Source: Clostridiales bacterium (GTDB lineage: Bacteria; Bacillota; Clostridia; Oscillospirales; Oscillospiraceae). From it: a stretch of DNA of 56,633 bases. The notes under the pieces are model-generated. The model searched no databases, had not been told where the DNA came from, and saw only the letters and a list, made by a program, of their open reading frames with translations. The DNA lies in NCBI GenBank assembly GCA_022782265.1, contig JALFOM010000032.1, positions 1 through 56,633 of the forward strand, read 5' to 3'. This document shows positions 7,595 to 15,385 of this stretch, piece after piece. Position 1 is the stretch's first letter; every line of letters begins with the position of its first letter. Made by a program: the position numbers and the translations under genes.

Positions 7595-8899
7595 ATGACA
7601 GTAACAGCATTAGCCGGCATCGTAATGATCGCCCTCATTTTTGTCACCCTCGCACTTGGCTTCCCCATCGGCCTGAGCATCGGTCTCGGTTCCGCCGTCG
7701 CCGTTTTCATCATCATGCCCAACGCAGGTTCCATGATGGTCTCGGCCCAGAAAATGTTCCAGAGCGTCAACTCCTTCGCGCTGCTGGCCATACCATTCTT
7801 CGTGCTGGCCGGTAACCTGATGAACTCCGGCGGCATTGCCCGCCGTCTGGTGGGCTGCGCCAAGCTGGTTGCCCACAGACTCCCTGGCGCACTGGCCCAG
7901 ACCAATATTGTGGCCAACATGCTCTTCGGCGCCATGTCCGGCTCCGGTGTTGCCGCTGCCGTGGCCATGGGCGGCATCCTTGGCCCCCTCGAGAAGGAAG
8001 AGGGCTACTCCGATGAGTATACCGCCGTCTGCAACATCGCCTCCGGCCCGACCGGCATGATGATCCCCCCCAGCAACATCATGATCGTCTACTCCACCGT
8101 GGCAGGCTCCGTCTCCATCGCCGCCCTGTTCATGGCAGGCTATGTCCCCGGCATCCTCTGGGGTCTGGGCTGCATGATCGTGGCAGGCGTTATGGCAAAG
8201 CGCCGCGGCTATGTCTCCAAGGATCACTACACCTTTAAGTATGTCATGAAGACCCTGTGGGAAGGCATCCCCAGCCTGCTGATGATCGTCATCGTTATCG
8301 GCGGCATTCTGGGCGGCATCTTCACCGCAACCGAGGGCTCTGCCATCGCTGTGGCCTATGCGCTGATCCTCAGCTTCATTTACCGCAACATCACCGTCAA
8401 GGACCTGCCCAAGATCATTTTCGAGAGCGTTAAGACCACCGCCGTTATCGAGTATCTGGTCTGTGTTTCCGGCATCATGGGCTACATCATGTCCTATACC
8501 CACATCCCCTCTCTGGTGGCAAACGCCATTCTGGGCCTGACCACCAACAAGTACATCATCCTGCTGATCATGAACGTGATCCTGCTGGTCATTGGCTGCT
8601 TCATGGACCCCACTCCCGCAGTGCTGATTTTCACCCCCATCTTCCTGCCCATCGTGCAGACCTGGGGCATGCACCCTGTACACTTCGGTCTGATGATGAT
8701 CATGAACCTGTGCGTGGGTACCCTGACTCCTCCTGTGGGCGCCATTCTGTTTGCCGGCTGCCGCACCCACGGCGTGAAGATCGAGCAGATCATCAAGATG
8801 CTGCTGCCCTTCTTCGCCGTCATACTGGTGTCCCTGCTGCTCATCACCTATGTGCCTGCCCTGTCCATGTTCATCCCCAAGGCTCTGGGCCTGTGCTGA
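7595..8899 (+). CDS. TRAP transporter large permease (DctM)
   Basis: 434 residues and about twelve membrane segments, the usual DctM size. Diagnostic parts are NSFALLAIPFFVLAGNLMNSGG, the MFGAMSGSGVAAAVAMG stretch, IASGPTGMMIPPSN and the C-terminal half copy NLCVGTLTPPVGAILF. It is the ion-coupled channel of the importer. Strong GGGAGG site. It is followed 18 bp later by the small VOC-like gene and KduI, so transport and catabolism share one transcript. Confidence 0.95.
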   Translation: MTVTALAGIVMIALIFVTLALGFPIGLSIGLGSAVAVFIIMPNAGSMMVSAQKMFQSVNSFALLAIPFFVLAGNLMNSGGIARRLVGCAKLVAHRLPGALAQTNIVANMLFGAMSGSGVAAAVAMGGILGPLEKEEGYSDEYTAVCNIASGPTGMMIPPSNIMIVYSTVAGSVSIAALFMAGYVPGILWGLGCMIVAGVMAKRRGYVSKDHYTFKYVMKTLWEGIPSLLMIVIVIGGILGGIFTATEGSAIAVAYALILSFIYRNITVKDLPKIIFESVKTTAVIEYLVCVSGIMGYIMSYTHIPSLVANAILGLTTNKYIILLIMNVILLVIGCFMDPTPAVLIFTPIFLPIVQTWGMHPVHFGLMMIMNLCVGTLTPPVGAILFAGCRTHGVKIEQIIKMLLPFFAVILVSLLLITYVPALSMFIPKALGLC

Positions 8900-8917
8900 T
8901 AACAGGAGGTAAGGAAT

Positions 8918-9277
8918 ATGAAAGCAGAAGATTTTGGTTTTGAACTGCTTCACCTGGGCATCAACCAGTCCGGTCCGGAAGAGGGCACCGCCACCGCAAA
9001 GCTTCTGGCGGAACTCTTTGGTTTCCCTCTGCGGGAAACCGAGGGCTCCTGGTTTGCCAACGAGCAGTTTGAGGTAATGAAAAAGCCCTTCCGGGGCACT
9101 CTGGGCCACTTTGCCATCGCCACCAACGACGCTGCAGGCGCCCGGAAGTGGCTGGAGAGCAAGGGGATAGCGTTTGATGAGAGCTCTGCTTCCTATGACG
9201 AGAACGGCAAGCTCAAGCTCATCTATTCCAACAACGAGATCGGAGGCTTCGCCTTCCATCTCACGCAGAAAAACTGA
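8918..9277 (+). CDS. Small VOC-like protein, paralogue of the aldolase C-terminal domain
   Basis: 119 residues. It lines up by eye with the C-terminal ~110 residues of the aldolase at 10975: FELLHLGIN with FELAHVGIN, GHFAIATN with GHLAVRTN, and NEIGGFAFHLTQK with NEIGGFAVHLLQK. The beta-alpha-beta-beta-beta pattern and the closing FxxHL suggest one module of the vicinal-oxygen-chelate (glyoxalase) fold, which would work as a dimer. Its reaction is unknown. It sits between the importer and KduI, so it probably acts on or senses a uronate-derived intermediate. AGGAGG precedes the ATG. Confidence 0.7.
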   Translation: MKAEDFGFELLHLGINQSGPEEGTATAKLLAELFGFPLRETEGSWFANEQFEVMKKPFRGTLGHFAIATNDAAGARKWLESKGIAFDESSASYDENGKLKLIYSNNEIGGFAFHLTQKN

Positions 9278-9290
9278 TTGGAGAAACACA

Positions 9291-10133
9291 ATGGATATTC
9301 GTTATTCTACCGGTCCCAACGATGTCAAAAGATACACCACCGAGGAGCTGCGCAAGGAGTTTCTGATCCAGAACCTGTACCAGCCCGACACCGTTCAGGC
9401 TGTCTACTCCCATGTGGACCGCATGGTGGTTCTGGGCATTATGCCTGTGAACGAGGCGCTGCCCATCGACAAGGGAATTGACGTCTGGGCAAACTTCGGC
9501 ACCTCTTTCTTCCTGGAACGCAGGGAAGCCGGTGTGTTCAACCTGGGCGGCGCCGGCTGGATCGAGGCTGACGGCGTCCGCTACGAGCTGGACTTTGAGG
9601 ACTGCCTGTACATCACCAAGGGCACCGAGAAGGTCACCTTCGGCAGCAACGACAGCGCCAAGCCCGCCCGCTTCTACCTGGTCTCCGCTCCGGCACACAA
9701 GGTGTGCAAAACCACATTCATCTCTATCAAGGACGCCAACAAGCGTCCCTGCGGCAGCAGTGAGACCGCCAACAAGCGGGTCATCAACCAGTTCATCCAC
9801 CCCGATGTGCTGGAGACCTGCCAGCTCTCCATGGGTCTGACCCAGCTGGAAGAGGGCAGCGTCTGGAACTCCGTTCCGCCGCACACCCACGAGCGCCGTA
9901 TGGAGATTTACACCTACTTCAACCTGCCTGAGGACGGCATCGTACTGCACCTGATGGGCCAGCCCCAGGAGACCCGCCACATCGTCATGCAGAACTATGA
10001 GGCGGTCATCTCTCCCTCCTGGTCCCTGCACGCCGGCTGCGGCAGCTCCAACTACACCTTTATCTGGGCAATGGGCGGCGAGAACCAGGCCTTTGACGAC
10101 ATGGACAATTTCGCCATCAACGAACTCAGATAA
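9291..10133 (+). CDS. kduI: 5-dehydro-4-deoxy-D-glucuronate isomerase (KduI)
   Basis: 280 residues from the ATG at 9291, 13 bp after the preceding stop with GGAG before it; an upstream in-frame start inside the previous gene is rejected. It matches KduI in length and sequence: VDRMVVLGIMPV, the cupin metal site PPHTHERRMEIYTYF with two His and one Glu, and a later His in SWSLHAGCG. KduI isomerises 5-keto-4-deoxyuronate, from unsaturated uronates of pectin or glycosaminoglycans, to 3-deoxy-D-glycero-2,5-hexodiulosonate, the substrate of KduD. Its operon holds the TRAP importer; kinase and aldolase follow in the next operon. Confidence 0.95.
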   Translation: MDIRYSTGPNDVKRYTTEELRKEFLIQNLYQPDTVQAVYSHVDRMVVLGIMPVNEALPIDKGIDVWANFGTSFFLERREAGVFNLGGAGWIEADGVRYELDFEDCLYITKGTEKVTFGSNDSAKPARFYLVSAPAHKVCKTTFISIKDANKRPCGSSETANKRVINQFIHPDVLETCQLSMGLTQLEEGSVWNSVPPHTHERRMEIYTYFNLPEDGIVLHLMGQPQETRHIVMQNYEAVISPSWSLHAGCGSSNYTFIWAMGGENQAFDDMDNFAINELR

Positions 10134-10142
10134 TGAAAAAAA

Positions 10143-10170
10143 TCACAGGCCCGGAACACCGGGCCTGTGA
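10143..10170. terminator. Bidirectional terminator after kduI
   Basis: Perfect 12-bp stem TCACAGGCCCGG / CCGGGCCTGTGA with an AACA loop, A-run to the left and A/T-rich flanks. It sits between convergent genes. Confidence 0.88.
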
Positions 10171-10188
10171 AAAAGCAATGTTTCATTG

Positions 10189-10878
10189 TTACAGAAGACC
10201 TTTTATCCCCAGCATGGGGGAGGGCCTGAAAATGTGGAGAAACTGCCTGAGATCGGCGTCTTTGACCTTGGTGTAGTTCTCCTTGACGATGCAGCAGTCC
10301 ATCAAAAAGAGATACAGCGCCACTTCCAGCGGGCTTCCCAGAAAGGCCGGTACATAGTCCGTGTTCAGGAAGAACAGGGACAGGGAACGCTGGCGCAGGG
10401 GATTGAATTTTTTGTCCACCCACTTGTTGCCGTAGACCACGCAAAGCTCCGGCGGCAGTCCGGGCAGGGCGCAGGCGATAATGTTTTTCACCTCGTCGGT
10501 CAGGGACGGCTCCGGCGCCTTGGGGTCATAGCGGCAGACGGAGTCCTCAAGGCTCAGTACGCCGGAGCGGGAGCGCTTCAGGCGCTTGGGCACAAAAATG
10601 GCCTTGCTCTTGCGCTTCAGCTCCTTTTCATACCAGTCCGCCATCTTGAGCTGGTCAAAATGCAGGGTCAGGTCGAAGCCGCCGTAGCTGTGCTTCACGG
10701 TATATATGGCTCCGGCGTCCTGGGGCAGATAGCTTGTTTCGCTGTGGAGCGCCTTTTTCAATACCTGATCCCAGCCCCGGCGAAAGTCAGGGTAATACTC
10801 CCGGTCTCTTATGGTGTAGTCCTGATACATGGCCTCAACAGCCTGAAGGACTTTCTGTTCATCTCTGTTTTGACTCAT
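10189..10878 (-). CDS. Hypothetical protein inserted in the uronate locus
   Basis: 229 residues, not recognised. No signal peptide or clear membrane segment is visible. The sequence has a basic middle (KELKRKSKAIFVPKRLKRSRSG) and several Cys in the second half (IIACALPG, CVVYGNKW, LMDCCIV). YGGFDLTLHFDQLKMADWYEKEL could be a beta-rich domain. It is the only gene on this strand between the importer/KduI operon and the aldolase operon, with its own promoter at 10911-10939, so it may be unrelated to the pathway or act on it from outside. Codon use looks like that of its neighbours. Confidence 0.7.
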   Translation of the reverse strand: MSQNRDEQKVLQAVEAMYQDYTIRDREYYPDFRRGWDQVLKKALHSETSYLPQDAGAIYTVKHSYGGFDLTLHFDQLKMADWYEKELKRKSKAIFVPKRLKRSRSGVLSLEDSVCRYDPKAPEPSLTDEVKNIIACALPGLPPELCVVYGNKWVDKKFNPLRQRSLSLFFLNTDYVPAFLGSPLEVALYLFLMDCCIVKENYTKVKDADLRQFLHIFRPSPMLGIKGLL

Positions 10879-10910
10879 CTGAAGGCCCCCGAATTTCTGA
10901 TAACGCTATT

Positions 10911-10939
10911 ATTATAAGGCTTTTCTCACGGAAAGGCAA
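10911..10939 (-). promoter_or_regulatory. Promoter of the hypothetical gene at 10189-10878
   Basis: On the minus strand, TTGCCT (10939-10934) and TATAAT (10916-10911), spacer 17 bp. Confidence 0.65.
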
Positions 10940-10945
10940 CCATAC

Positions 10946-10954
10946 AAAACGATT
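10946..10954. promoter_or_regulatory. LacI-type box before the aldolase gene
   Basis: AAAACGATT, identical to nine bases of the second box at 5768-5776 and containing the AANCGNTT core. It lies seven bases before the AGGAG of the aldolase gene, so a bound repressor could block elongation or a nearby promoter. Confidence 0.4.
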
Positions 10955-10974
10955 ACAGCAAAGGAGAAATACAA

Positions 10975-11931
10975 ATGGATGTTCTCAGCAGACTGGCAGC
11001 AGCCGGTGTAGTTCCCGTAGTAGTTCTCGACAACGCAGCCGACGCTGTGCCCACTGCCAAGGCAATGGTGGCAGGCGGCATCGACGTCATGGAGATCACC
11101 TTCCGCACCGCAGCGGCAGCAGACTCCATCCGCGCCGTGGCGGCAGAGGTTCCCGAAATGCTGGTGGGCGCAGGCACCGTTCTGAACCTGGAGCAGTGCA
11201 AGCTGGCCGTGGAATGCGGCGCAAAGTTCATCGTCTCCCCCGGCTATGACGAGGAGACCGTGGCCTGGTGCGTGGAAAACGGCGTGGCCGTCACGCCCGG
11301 CTGTGTGACCCCCACCGAGATCATGGCAGCGCTCAAGCACGGCCTGAAGGTGGTCAAGTTCTTCCCCGCAAACGTGTATGGCGGCCTGAACGCCATCAAG
11401 GCCCTGTCCGGCCCCTTCGTAGGTCTGAAGTTCATCCCCACCGGCGGTGTGAACCAGCAGAACCTGGGCGAGTTTGTCTCCAATCCCTCCATCCACGCTG
11501 TCGGCGGCAGCTGGGTCTGCCCCAAGGCTGATATCGCCGCGCACAACTTCGACAAGATCACCCAGCTCTGCGCTGAGGCACGCCGCGGCGTCATGGGCTT
11601 TGAGCTGGCCCATGTGGGCATCAACTGCGAGAGCTCGGACGAGTCTCTGGCTGTCTGTGAGGAGCTGGAGAAGGCCTTTGACTTTGAGGTCAAGACCGGC
11701 AACTCCTCCAACTTTGCCTCCACCGGCGTTGAGGTCATGAAGTCCATGTATCTGGGCAAGAACGGCCATCTGGCTGTCCGCACCAACAAGATCGAGACCG
11801 CCATCGCGGAGCTGACCAAGCGCGGCTTTGCCGTTGACATGGACACTGCCAAGTACAAGGGCGACCGCATGGTTGCTGTATATCTGAAGAACGAGATCGG
11901 CGGCTTTGCCGTTCACCTTCTGCAGAAATAA
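10975..11931 (+). CDS. KDPG/KHG aldolase fused to a C-terminal VOC-like domain
   Basis: 318 residues. Residues 1-205 are a class I 2-keto-3-deoxy-6-phosphogluconate / 4-hydroxy-2-oxoglutarate aldolase: VMEITFRT with E40, VGAGTVL, SPGYDEE, TPGCVTPTE and KVVKFFPA with the Schiff-base Lys128. It would cleave KDPG to pyruvate and glyceraldehyde-3-phosphate. Residues ~208-318 are an extra module homologous to the whole protein at 8918-9277. Typical Eda proteins (~210 residues) lack it. It is the first gene of the aldolase-kinase-SDR-dehydrogenase operon. The role of the extra domain is unknown: a second activity, a sensor or a dimer interface are possible. Confidence 0.9.
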   Translation: MDVLSRLAAAGVVPVVVLDNAADAVPTAKAMVAGGIDVMEITFRTAAAADSIRAVAAEVPEMLVGAGTVLNLEQCKLAVECGAKFIVSPGYDEETVAWCVENGVAVTPGCVTPTEIMAALKHGLKVVKFFPANVYGGLNAIKALSGPFVGLKFIPTGGVNQQNLGEFVSNPSIHAVGGSWVCPKADIAAHNFDKITQLCAEARRGVMGFELAHVGINCESSDESLAVCEELEKAFDFEVKTGNSSNFASTGVEVMKSMYLGKNGHLAVRTNKIETAIAELTKRGFAVDMDTAKYKGDRMVAVYLKNEIGGFAVHLLQK

Positions 11932-11955
11932 TTACAGGTAAAGGAGAAAGTTCAC

Positions 11956-12981
11956 ATGAAGTACCTTACTTTCGGCGAGATCATGCTCAGTCTTAAATCC
12001 CCCGGCCACGAGAGATTTTTCCAGAGCCCCATGCTGGAGGCCACCTTCGGCGGCGGCGAGGCCAACGTTGCCGTCTCCCTGGCAAACTACGGCGAGGACG
12101 TAGGCTTCCTCTCCGTCCTGCCCAAGAACGCCATCGGCGATGAGTGCATCAAAGAGCTGCGCCGTTTCGGCGTTGACACCTCCCGCGTTGTCCGCGGCGG
12201 CGAGCGCCTGGGCATCTACTTTTTGGAGACCGGCGCAAACCAGCGCCCCAGCAAGGTGGTCTATGACCGCGCCTACTCCGCCATCGCCATGGCCAAGCCC
12301 GGCGACATCGACTGGGAAAAGACCTTCGCGGGCGTGGAATGGTTCCACATCACCGGCATCACCCCCGCCATCTCCGAGAGCGCCATGGAGCTGTCTCTGG
12401 AGTCTGTCAAGGAAGCAAAGAAGCGGGGCATCACCGTCTCCTGCGACCTGAACTACCGCAAGAATCTGTGGAAGTACGGCAAGAAGGCCTCCGAGGTCAT
12501 GCGCGAGCTGGCCAGGTACGTTGACGTGGCTATCGCAAACGAGGAGGACGTTCAGAAGTCTCTGGAGATCACCACTGACGTGAACGTGGAGTCCGGCGAG
12601 CTGGACCGCAGCAAGTACAAGGCCCTGGGCGACAAGGTCCTGGCAGCCTACCCCGACATGAAGATGATCGCCATCACCCTGCGCGAGAGCAAGAGCGCCG
12701 ACTGGAACGGCTGGGCAGCCTGCCTGAACGACCGGGAGCACTTCTATGAGTCCAAGCGCTATGAGATCCGCGACATCATCGACCGTGTAGGCGGCGGCGA
12801 CAGCTTTGCCGGCGGCCTGATCTACGGCCTGAACAACTACGAGAGCCGGCAGCAGGCCCTGGAGTTTGCCGTTGCGGCCTCCTGCCTGAAGCACAGCATC
12901 GACGGCGACTTCAACCGCGTGGACGTGGACGAGGTGGAGAAGCTCATGGGCGGCGACGGCACCGGCCGCGTGCAGAGATAA
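11956..12981 (+). CDS. kdgK: 2-keto-3-deoxygluconate kinase (PfkB family)
   Basis: 341 residues. PfkB features are the N-terminal [11 protein letters not shown] and [16 protein letters not shown], the central DLNYRKNLW, and the ATP-site [16 protein letters not shown] whose Asp is the catalytic base. It sits 24 bp after the KDPG aldolase and before a KduD-type dehydrogenase, which makes 2-keto-3-deoxygluconate the obvious substrate, phosphorylated to KDPG. AAAGGAG precedes the ATG. Other PfkB sugars cannot be fully excluded from sequence alone. Confidence 0.9.
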   Translation: MKYLTFGEIMLSLKSPGHERFFQSPMLEATFGGGEANVAVSLANYGEDVGFLSVLPKNAIGDECIKELRRFGVDTSRVVRGGERLGIYFLETGANQRPSKVVYDRAYSAIAMAKPGDIDWEKTFAGVEWFHITGITPAISESAMELSLESVKEAKKRGITVSCDLNYRKNLWKYGKKASEVMRELARYVDVAIANEEDVQKSLEITTDVNVESGELDRSKYKALGDKVLAAYPDMKMIAITLRESKSADWNGWAACLNDREHFYESKRYEIRDIIDRVGGGDSFAGGLIYGLNNYESRQQALEFAVAASCLKHSIDGDFNRVDVDEVEKLMGGDGTGRVQR

Positions 12982-13020
12982 ACAGTCAACTCATTTTTTC
13001 ATCTAAGGAGAGATATTATT

Positions 13021-13821
13021 ATGGACATCAGCAAGCAGTTTTCACTGGAAGGTAAAGTAGCTCTGGTCACCGGCGCCGCATACGGCATCGGCTTTGCCAT
13101 CGCGGAAGGTCTGGCAGCAGCCGGCGCAAAGATCGCCTTTAACTGCCGCGGTGAGAAGCACATGCAGGAAGCACTGGAGAACTACAAGGCAAAGGGCATC
13201 GACGCCCACGGCTATTTTGCCGACGTGACCAAGGAAGAGGATATCAAGGAGCTGGTTGCGGCAATCGAGCGCGACCTGGGCGGCATCGACATTCTGGTCA
13301 ACAACGCCGGCATCATCAAGCGCATCCCCATGGTGGAGATGGAGACCGCTGATTTCCGTCAGGTCGTGGATATCGACCTTGTCGCTCCCTTCATCGTTGC
13401 CAAGACCGTTATCCCCGGCATGATCAAGAAGGGTCACGGCAAGATCATCAACATCTGCTCCATGATGAGCGAGCTGGGCCGCGAGACCGTCTCCGCCTAC
13501 GCAGCGGCAAAGGGCGGCCTGAAGATGCTCACCCGCAACATCTGCTCCGAGTACGGCGAGTACAACATCCAGTGCAACGGCATCGGACCCGGCTACATCG
13601 CCACTCCCCAGACTGCACCCCTCCGCGAGATTCAGCCCGACGGCAGCCGTCACCCCTTCGACCAGTTCATCATCGCCAAGACTCCCGCTGCCCGCTGGGG
13701 CGAGCCTGAGGACCTGATCGGACCCGCCGTGTTCCTGGCTTCCGACGCTTCCAACTTCGTCAACGGCCACATCCTGTACGTTGACGGCGGCATCCTGGCT
13801 TACATCGGCAAGCAGCCCTGA
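13021..13821 (+). CDS. SDR dehydrogenase, KduD / gluconate 5-dehydrogenase type
   Basis: 266 residues, a classical short-chain dehydrogenase. Residues 18-25 TGAAYGIG bind NAD(P), NNAG follows, then the active-site Ser (NICSMMSELG) and YAAAK. KduD reduces 3-deoxy-D-glycero-2,5-hexodiulosonate to 2-keto-3-deoxygluconate, exactly the step missing between KduI and the kinase here, so that role is the best fit. The family also includes gluconate 5-dehydrogenases that are hard to tell apart. It is in the middle of the operon. Confidence 0.8.
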   Translation: MDISKQFSLEGKVALVTGAAYGIGFAIAEGLAAAGAKIAFNCRGEKHMQEALENYKAKGIDAHGYFADVTKEEDIKELVAAIERDLGGIDILVNNAGIIKRIPMVEMETADFRQVVDIDLVAPFIVAKTVIPGMIKKGHGKIINICSMMSELGRETVSAYAAAKGGLKMLTRNICSEYGEYNIQCNGIGPGYIATPQTAPLREIQPDGSRHPFDQFIIAKTPAARWGEPEDLIGPAVFLASDASNFVNGHILYVDGGILAYIGKQP

Positions 13822-13845
13822 ACGAATTGAGGGAGGAAAAGCCAA

Positions 13846-14874
13846 ATGAAAGCAGCCGTTCTGAAAAACTGGCTCGATCTTGAGCTTTGTGACATCCCCA
13901 TGCCCGTTCCCAACGAGAACGAGGCACTGATCAAAGTCCGCCTGGCAGGCGTCTGCGGCTCCGATATCACCGTGTATCGCGGCAAGCACATGACTGCCAC
14001 CGTTCCCACCGTTCTCAGCCACGAGATTCTGGGCGAGATCGTCACCCTGCCCGAGGGCTATGCCGGCCCCTTCAAGGTGGGCCAGCGGGTGCTGATGAAT
14101 CCCATCATCTCCTGCGGTGAGTGCGCAGCCTGCAAAGCGGGCCTGACCCATGTGTGCGAGAACCTGAAGCTGCTGGGCATCCATGTGGACGGCGGCTTTG
14201 CCGAGTACACCAAGGTGGGCGTGGACAAGCTTGTGGCCCTGGACGAGGATATTCCCGACGACGTGGCCATCCTGGGCGAGCCCTTCGCTGTGGGCTACCA
14301 TGTGATGCAGCGCAGCCAGATCCAGCCCGGCGACAAGATCTTTATCTCCGGCGGCGCCACCGTGGGCCTGTACATCGCCATCTTTGCCAGAGCATGGGGC
14401 GCGGGCCGGGTGATCATCTCCGAGATCAATGAGCCCAGACGCAAGTTTGTGGAGTCCATGGGCATTGAGACCATCAACCCCTCCGAGACCGACGCCATGG
14501 ATCTGATGCGGGAAGTCACCGGCGGCGCGGGCTTCGACGTGGTGTACGACACCTCCGGCGCTGCCTCCTGCGTGCTCCAGATGCCTGATCTGTGCCGCTG
14601 CGGCGGTAAGATGCTGTCCCTGGGTCTGTCCGGCGACCCCTACCAGTTCATCATCGGCAAGGTCTCCTTCAAGGAGATCACCCTGATCGGCAACCGTCTC
14701 TATTCTCAGGACGATTTCGAAAAGGGCGTGCGCTTTGTGGAGGATAACTGGAAGGAGCTGCACCTGGACCGCATGGTCACCGACCGTCTGACCCTGGGCG
14801 AGATCGACAGAGCCCTTCAGATGATGCTCAACGGCGAGAATATCTGTAAGATCATCATCGACTGCCAGAAGTAA
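13846..14874 (+). CDS. Zinc-dependent medium-chain alcohol dehydrogenase
   Basis: 342 residues. Catalytic-zinc ligands are in GVCGSDITVY and SHEILG, the structural-zinc cysteines are in SCGECAACKAGLTHVCEN, and a nucleotide loop ISGGATVGLYIA is present. It resembles sorbitol, L-threonine and L-idonate dehydrogenases. Lying 24 bp after the KduD-type gene, it probably feeds another sugar acid or polyol into the KDG route, for example an idonate-, galactonate- or tagaturonate-like substrate. That is inference. A strong terminator ends the operon. Confidence 0.82.
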   Translation: MKAAVLKNWLDLELCDIPMPVPNENEALIKVRLAGVCGSDITVYRGKHMTATVPTVLSHEILGEIVTLPEGYAGPFKVGQRVLMNPIISCGECAACKAGLTHVCENLKLLGIHVDGGFAEYTKVGVDKLVALDEDIPDDVAILGEPFAVGYHVMQRSQIQPGDKIFISGGATVGLYIAIFARAWGAGRVIISEINEPRRKFVESMGIETINPSETDAMDLMREVTGGAGFDVVYDTSGAASCVLQMPDLCRCGGKMLSLGLSGDPYQFIIGKVSFKEITLIGNRLYSQDDFEKGVRFVEDNWKELHLDRMVTDRLTLGEIDRALQMMLNGENICKIIIDCQK

Positions 14875-14898
14875 TACAAGTCAACAGCCAAAACGCTG

Positions 14899-14928
14899 CT
14901 GCCGCAGGACCGCCCGGTCCTGCGGCAG
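14899..14928 (+). terminator. Terminator of the aldolase operon
   Basis: 14-bp GC-rich perfect stem (14899-14912 with 14915-14928) followed by TTTC. Confidence 0.85.
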
Positions 14929-15042
14929 TTTCACGCTTATGCCGTAGAGTGAAATGCAGAAATAGCGCAAATTCCAACAAAATATTCAGACAACTTATTG
15001 AAATTGTATAGCGTTATGCCCAACAAAATAGGCCAAAATCAA

Positions 15043-15071
15043 TTGACTATGCAAAAGCAAAATATTATAAT
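15043..15071 (+). promoter_or_regulatory. Promoter of the small membrane protein / ene-reductase operon
   Basis: TTGACT (15043-15048), 17 bp, TATAAT (15066-15071). The intergenic stretch from 14929 is AT-rich. Confidence 0.88.
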
Positions 15072-15134
15072 AATCACATCAAAGTACGTACAGCAGTACA
15101 ATATGTTTGAAAATATTTTAACAGGAGGGAAAAC

Positions 15135-15344
15135 ATGAAGAAAAAGGTAAAGAAGCTCTTTACTGCCGCAATTCTGGGCGGCCTTGGCTTTCTGGCCGTA
15201 AAGCTGTGCCAGAAGGACGAGGTTCAGGACAAGCTGATGAGCTGGATGGGTGAAGACCTGTTCCTTGCCGTGCTCTCCAAGGTGAGACTGGCAGGCGACG
15301 TGCTGGCATGGCCCATTCACTTCGTGGCGGCTCTGCTCCCCTGA
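15135..15344 (+). CDS. Small conserved-looking membrane-associated protein
   Basis: 69 residues. A Lys-rich start (MKKKVKK) leads into a hydrophobic stretch LFTAAILGGLGFLAVKLC, then a charged turn and a second hydrophobic helix ending in WPIHFVAALLP. It has a strong promoter, an AGGAGGG site and a stop 41 bp before the ene-reductase, so it is a real gene in that operon. No family is recognised. It could anchor the soluble flavoenzyme to the membrane, which is only a guess. Confidence 0.75.
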   Translation: MKKKVKKLFTAAILGGLGFLAVKLCQKDEVQDKLMSWMGEDLFLAVLSKVRLAGDVLAWPIHFVAALLP

Positions 15345-15385
15345 CCGAAAGCGGAATGTGAAAAAATGAAAGAAAGGAATAAACG

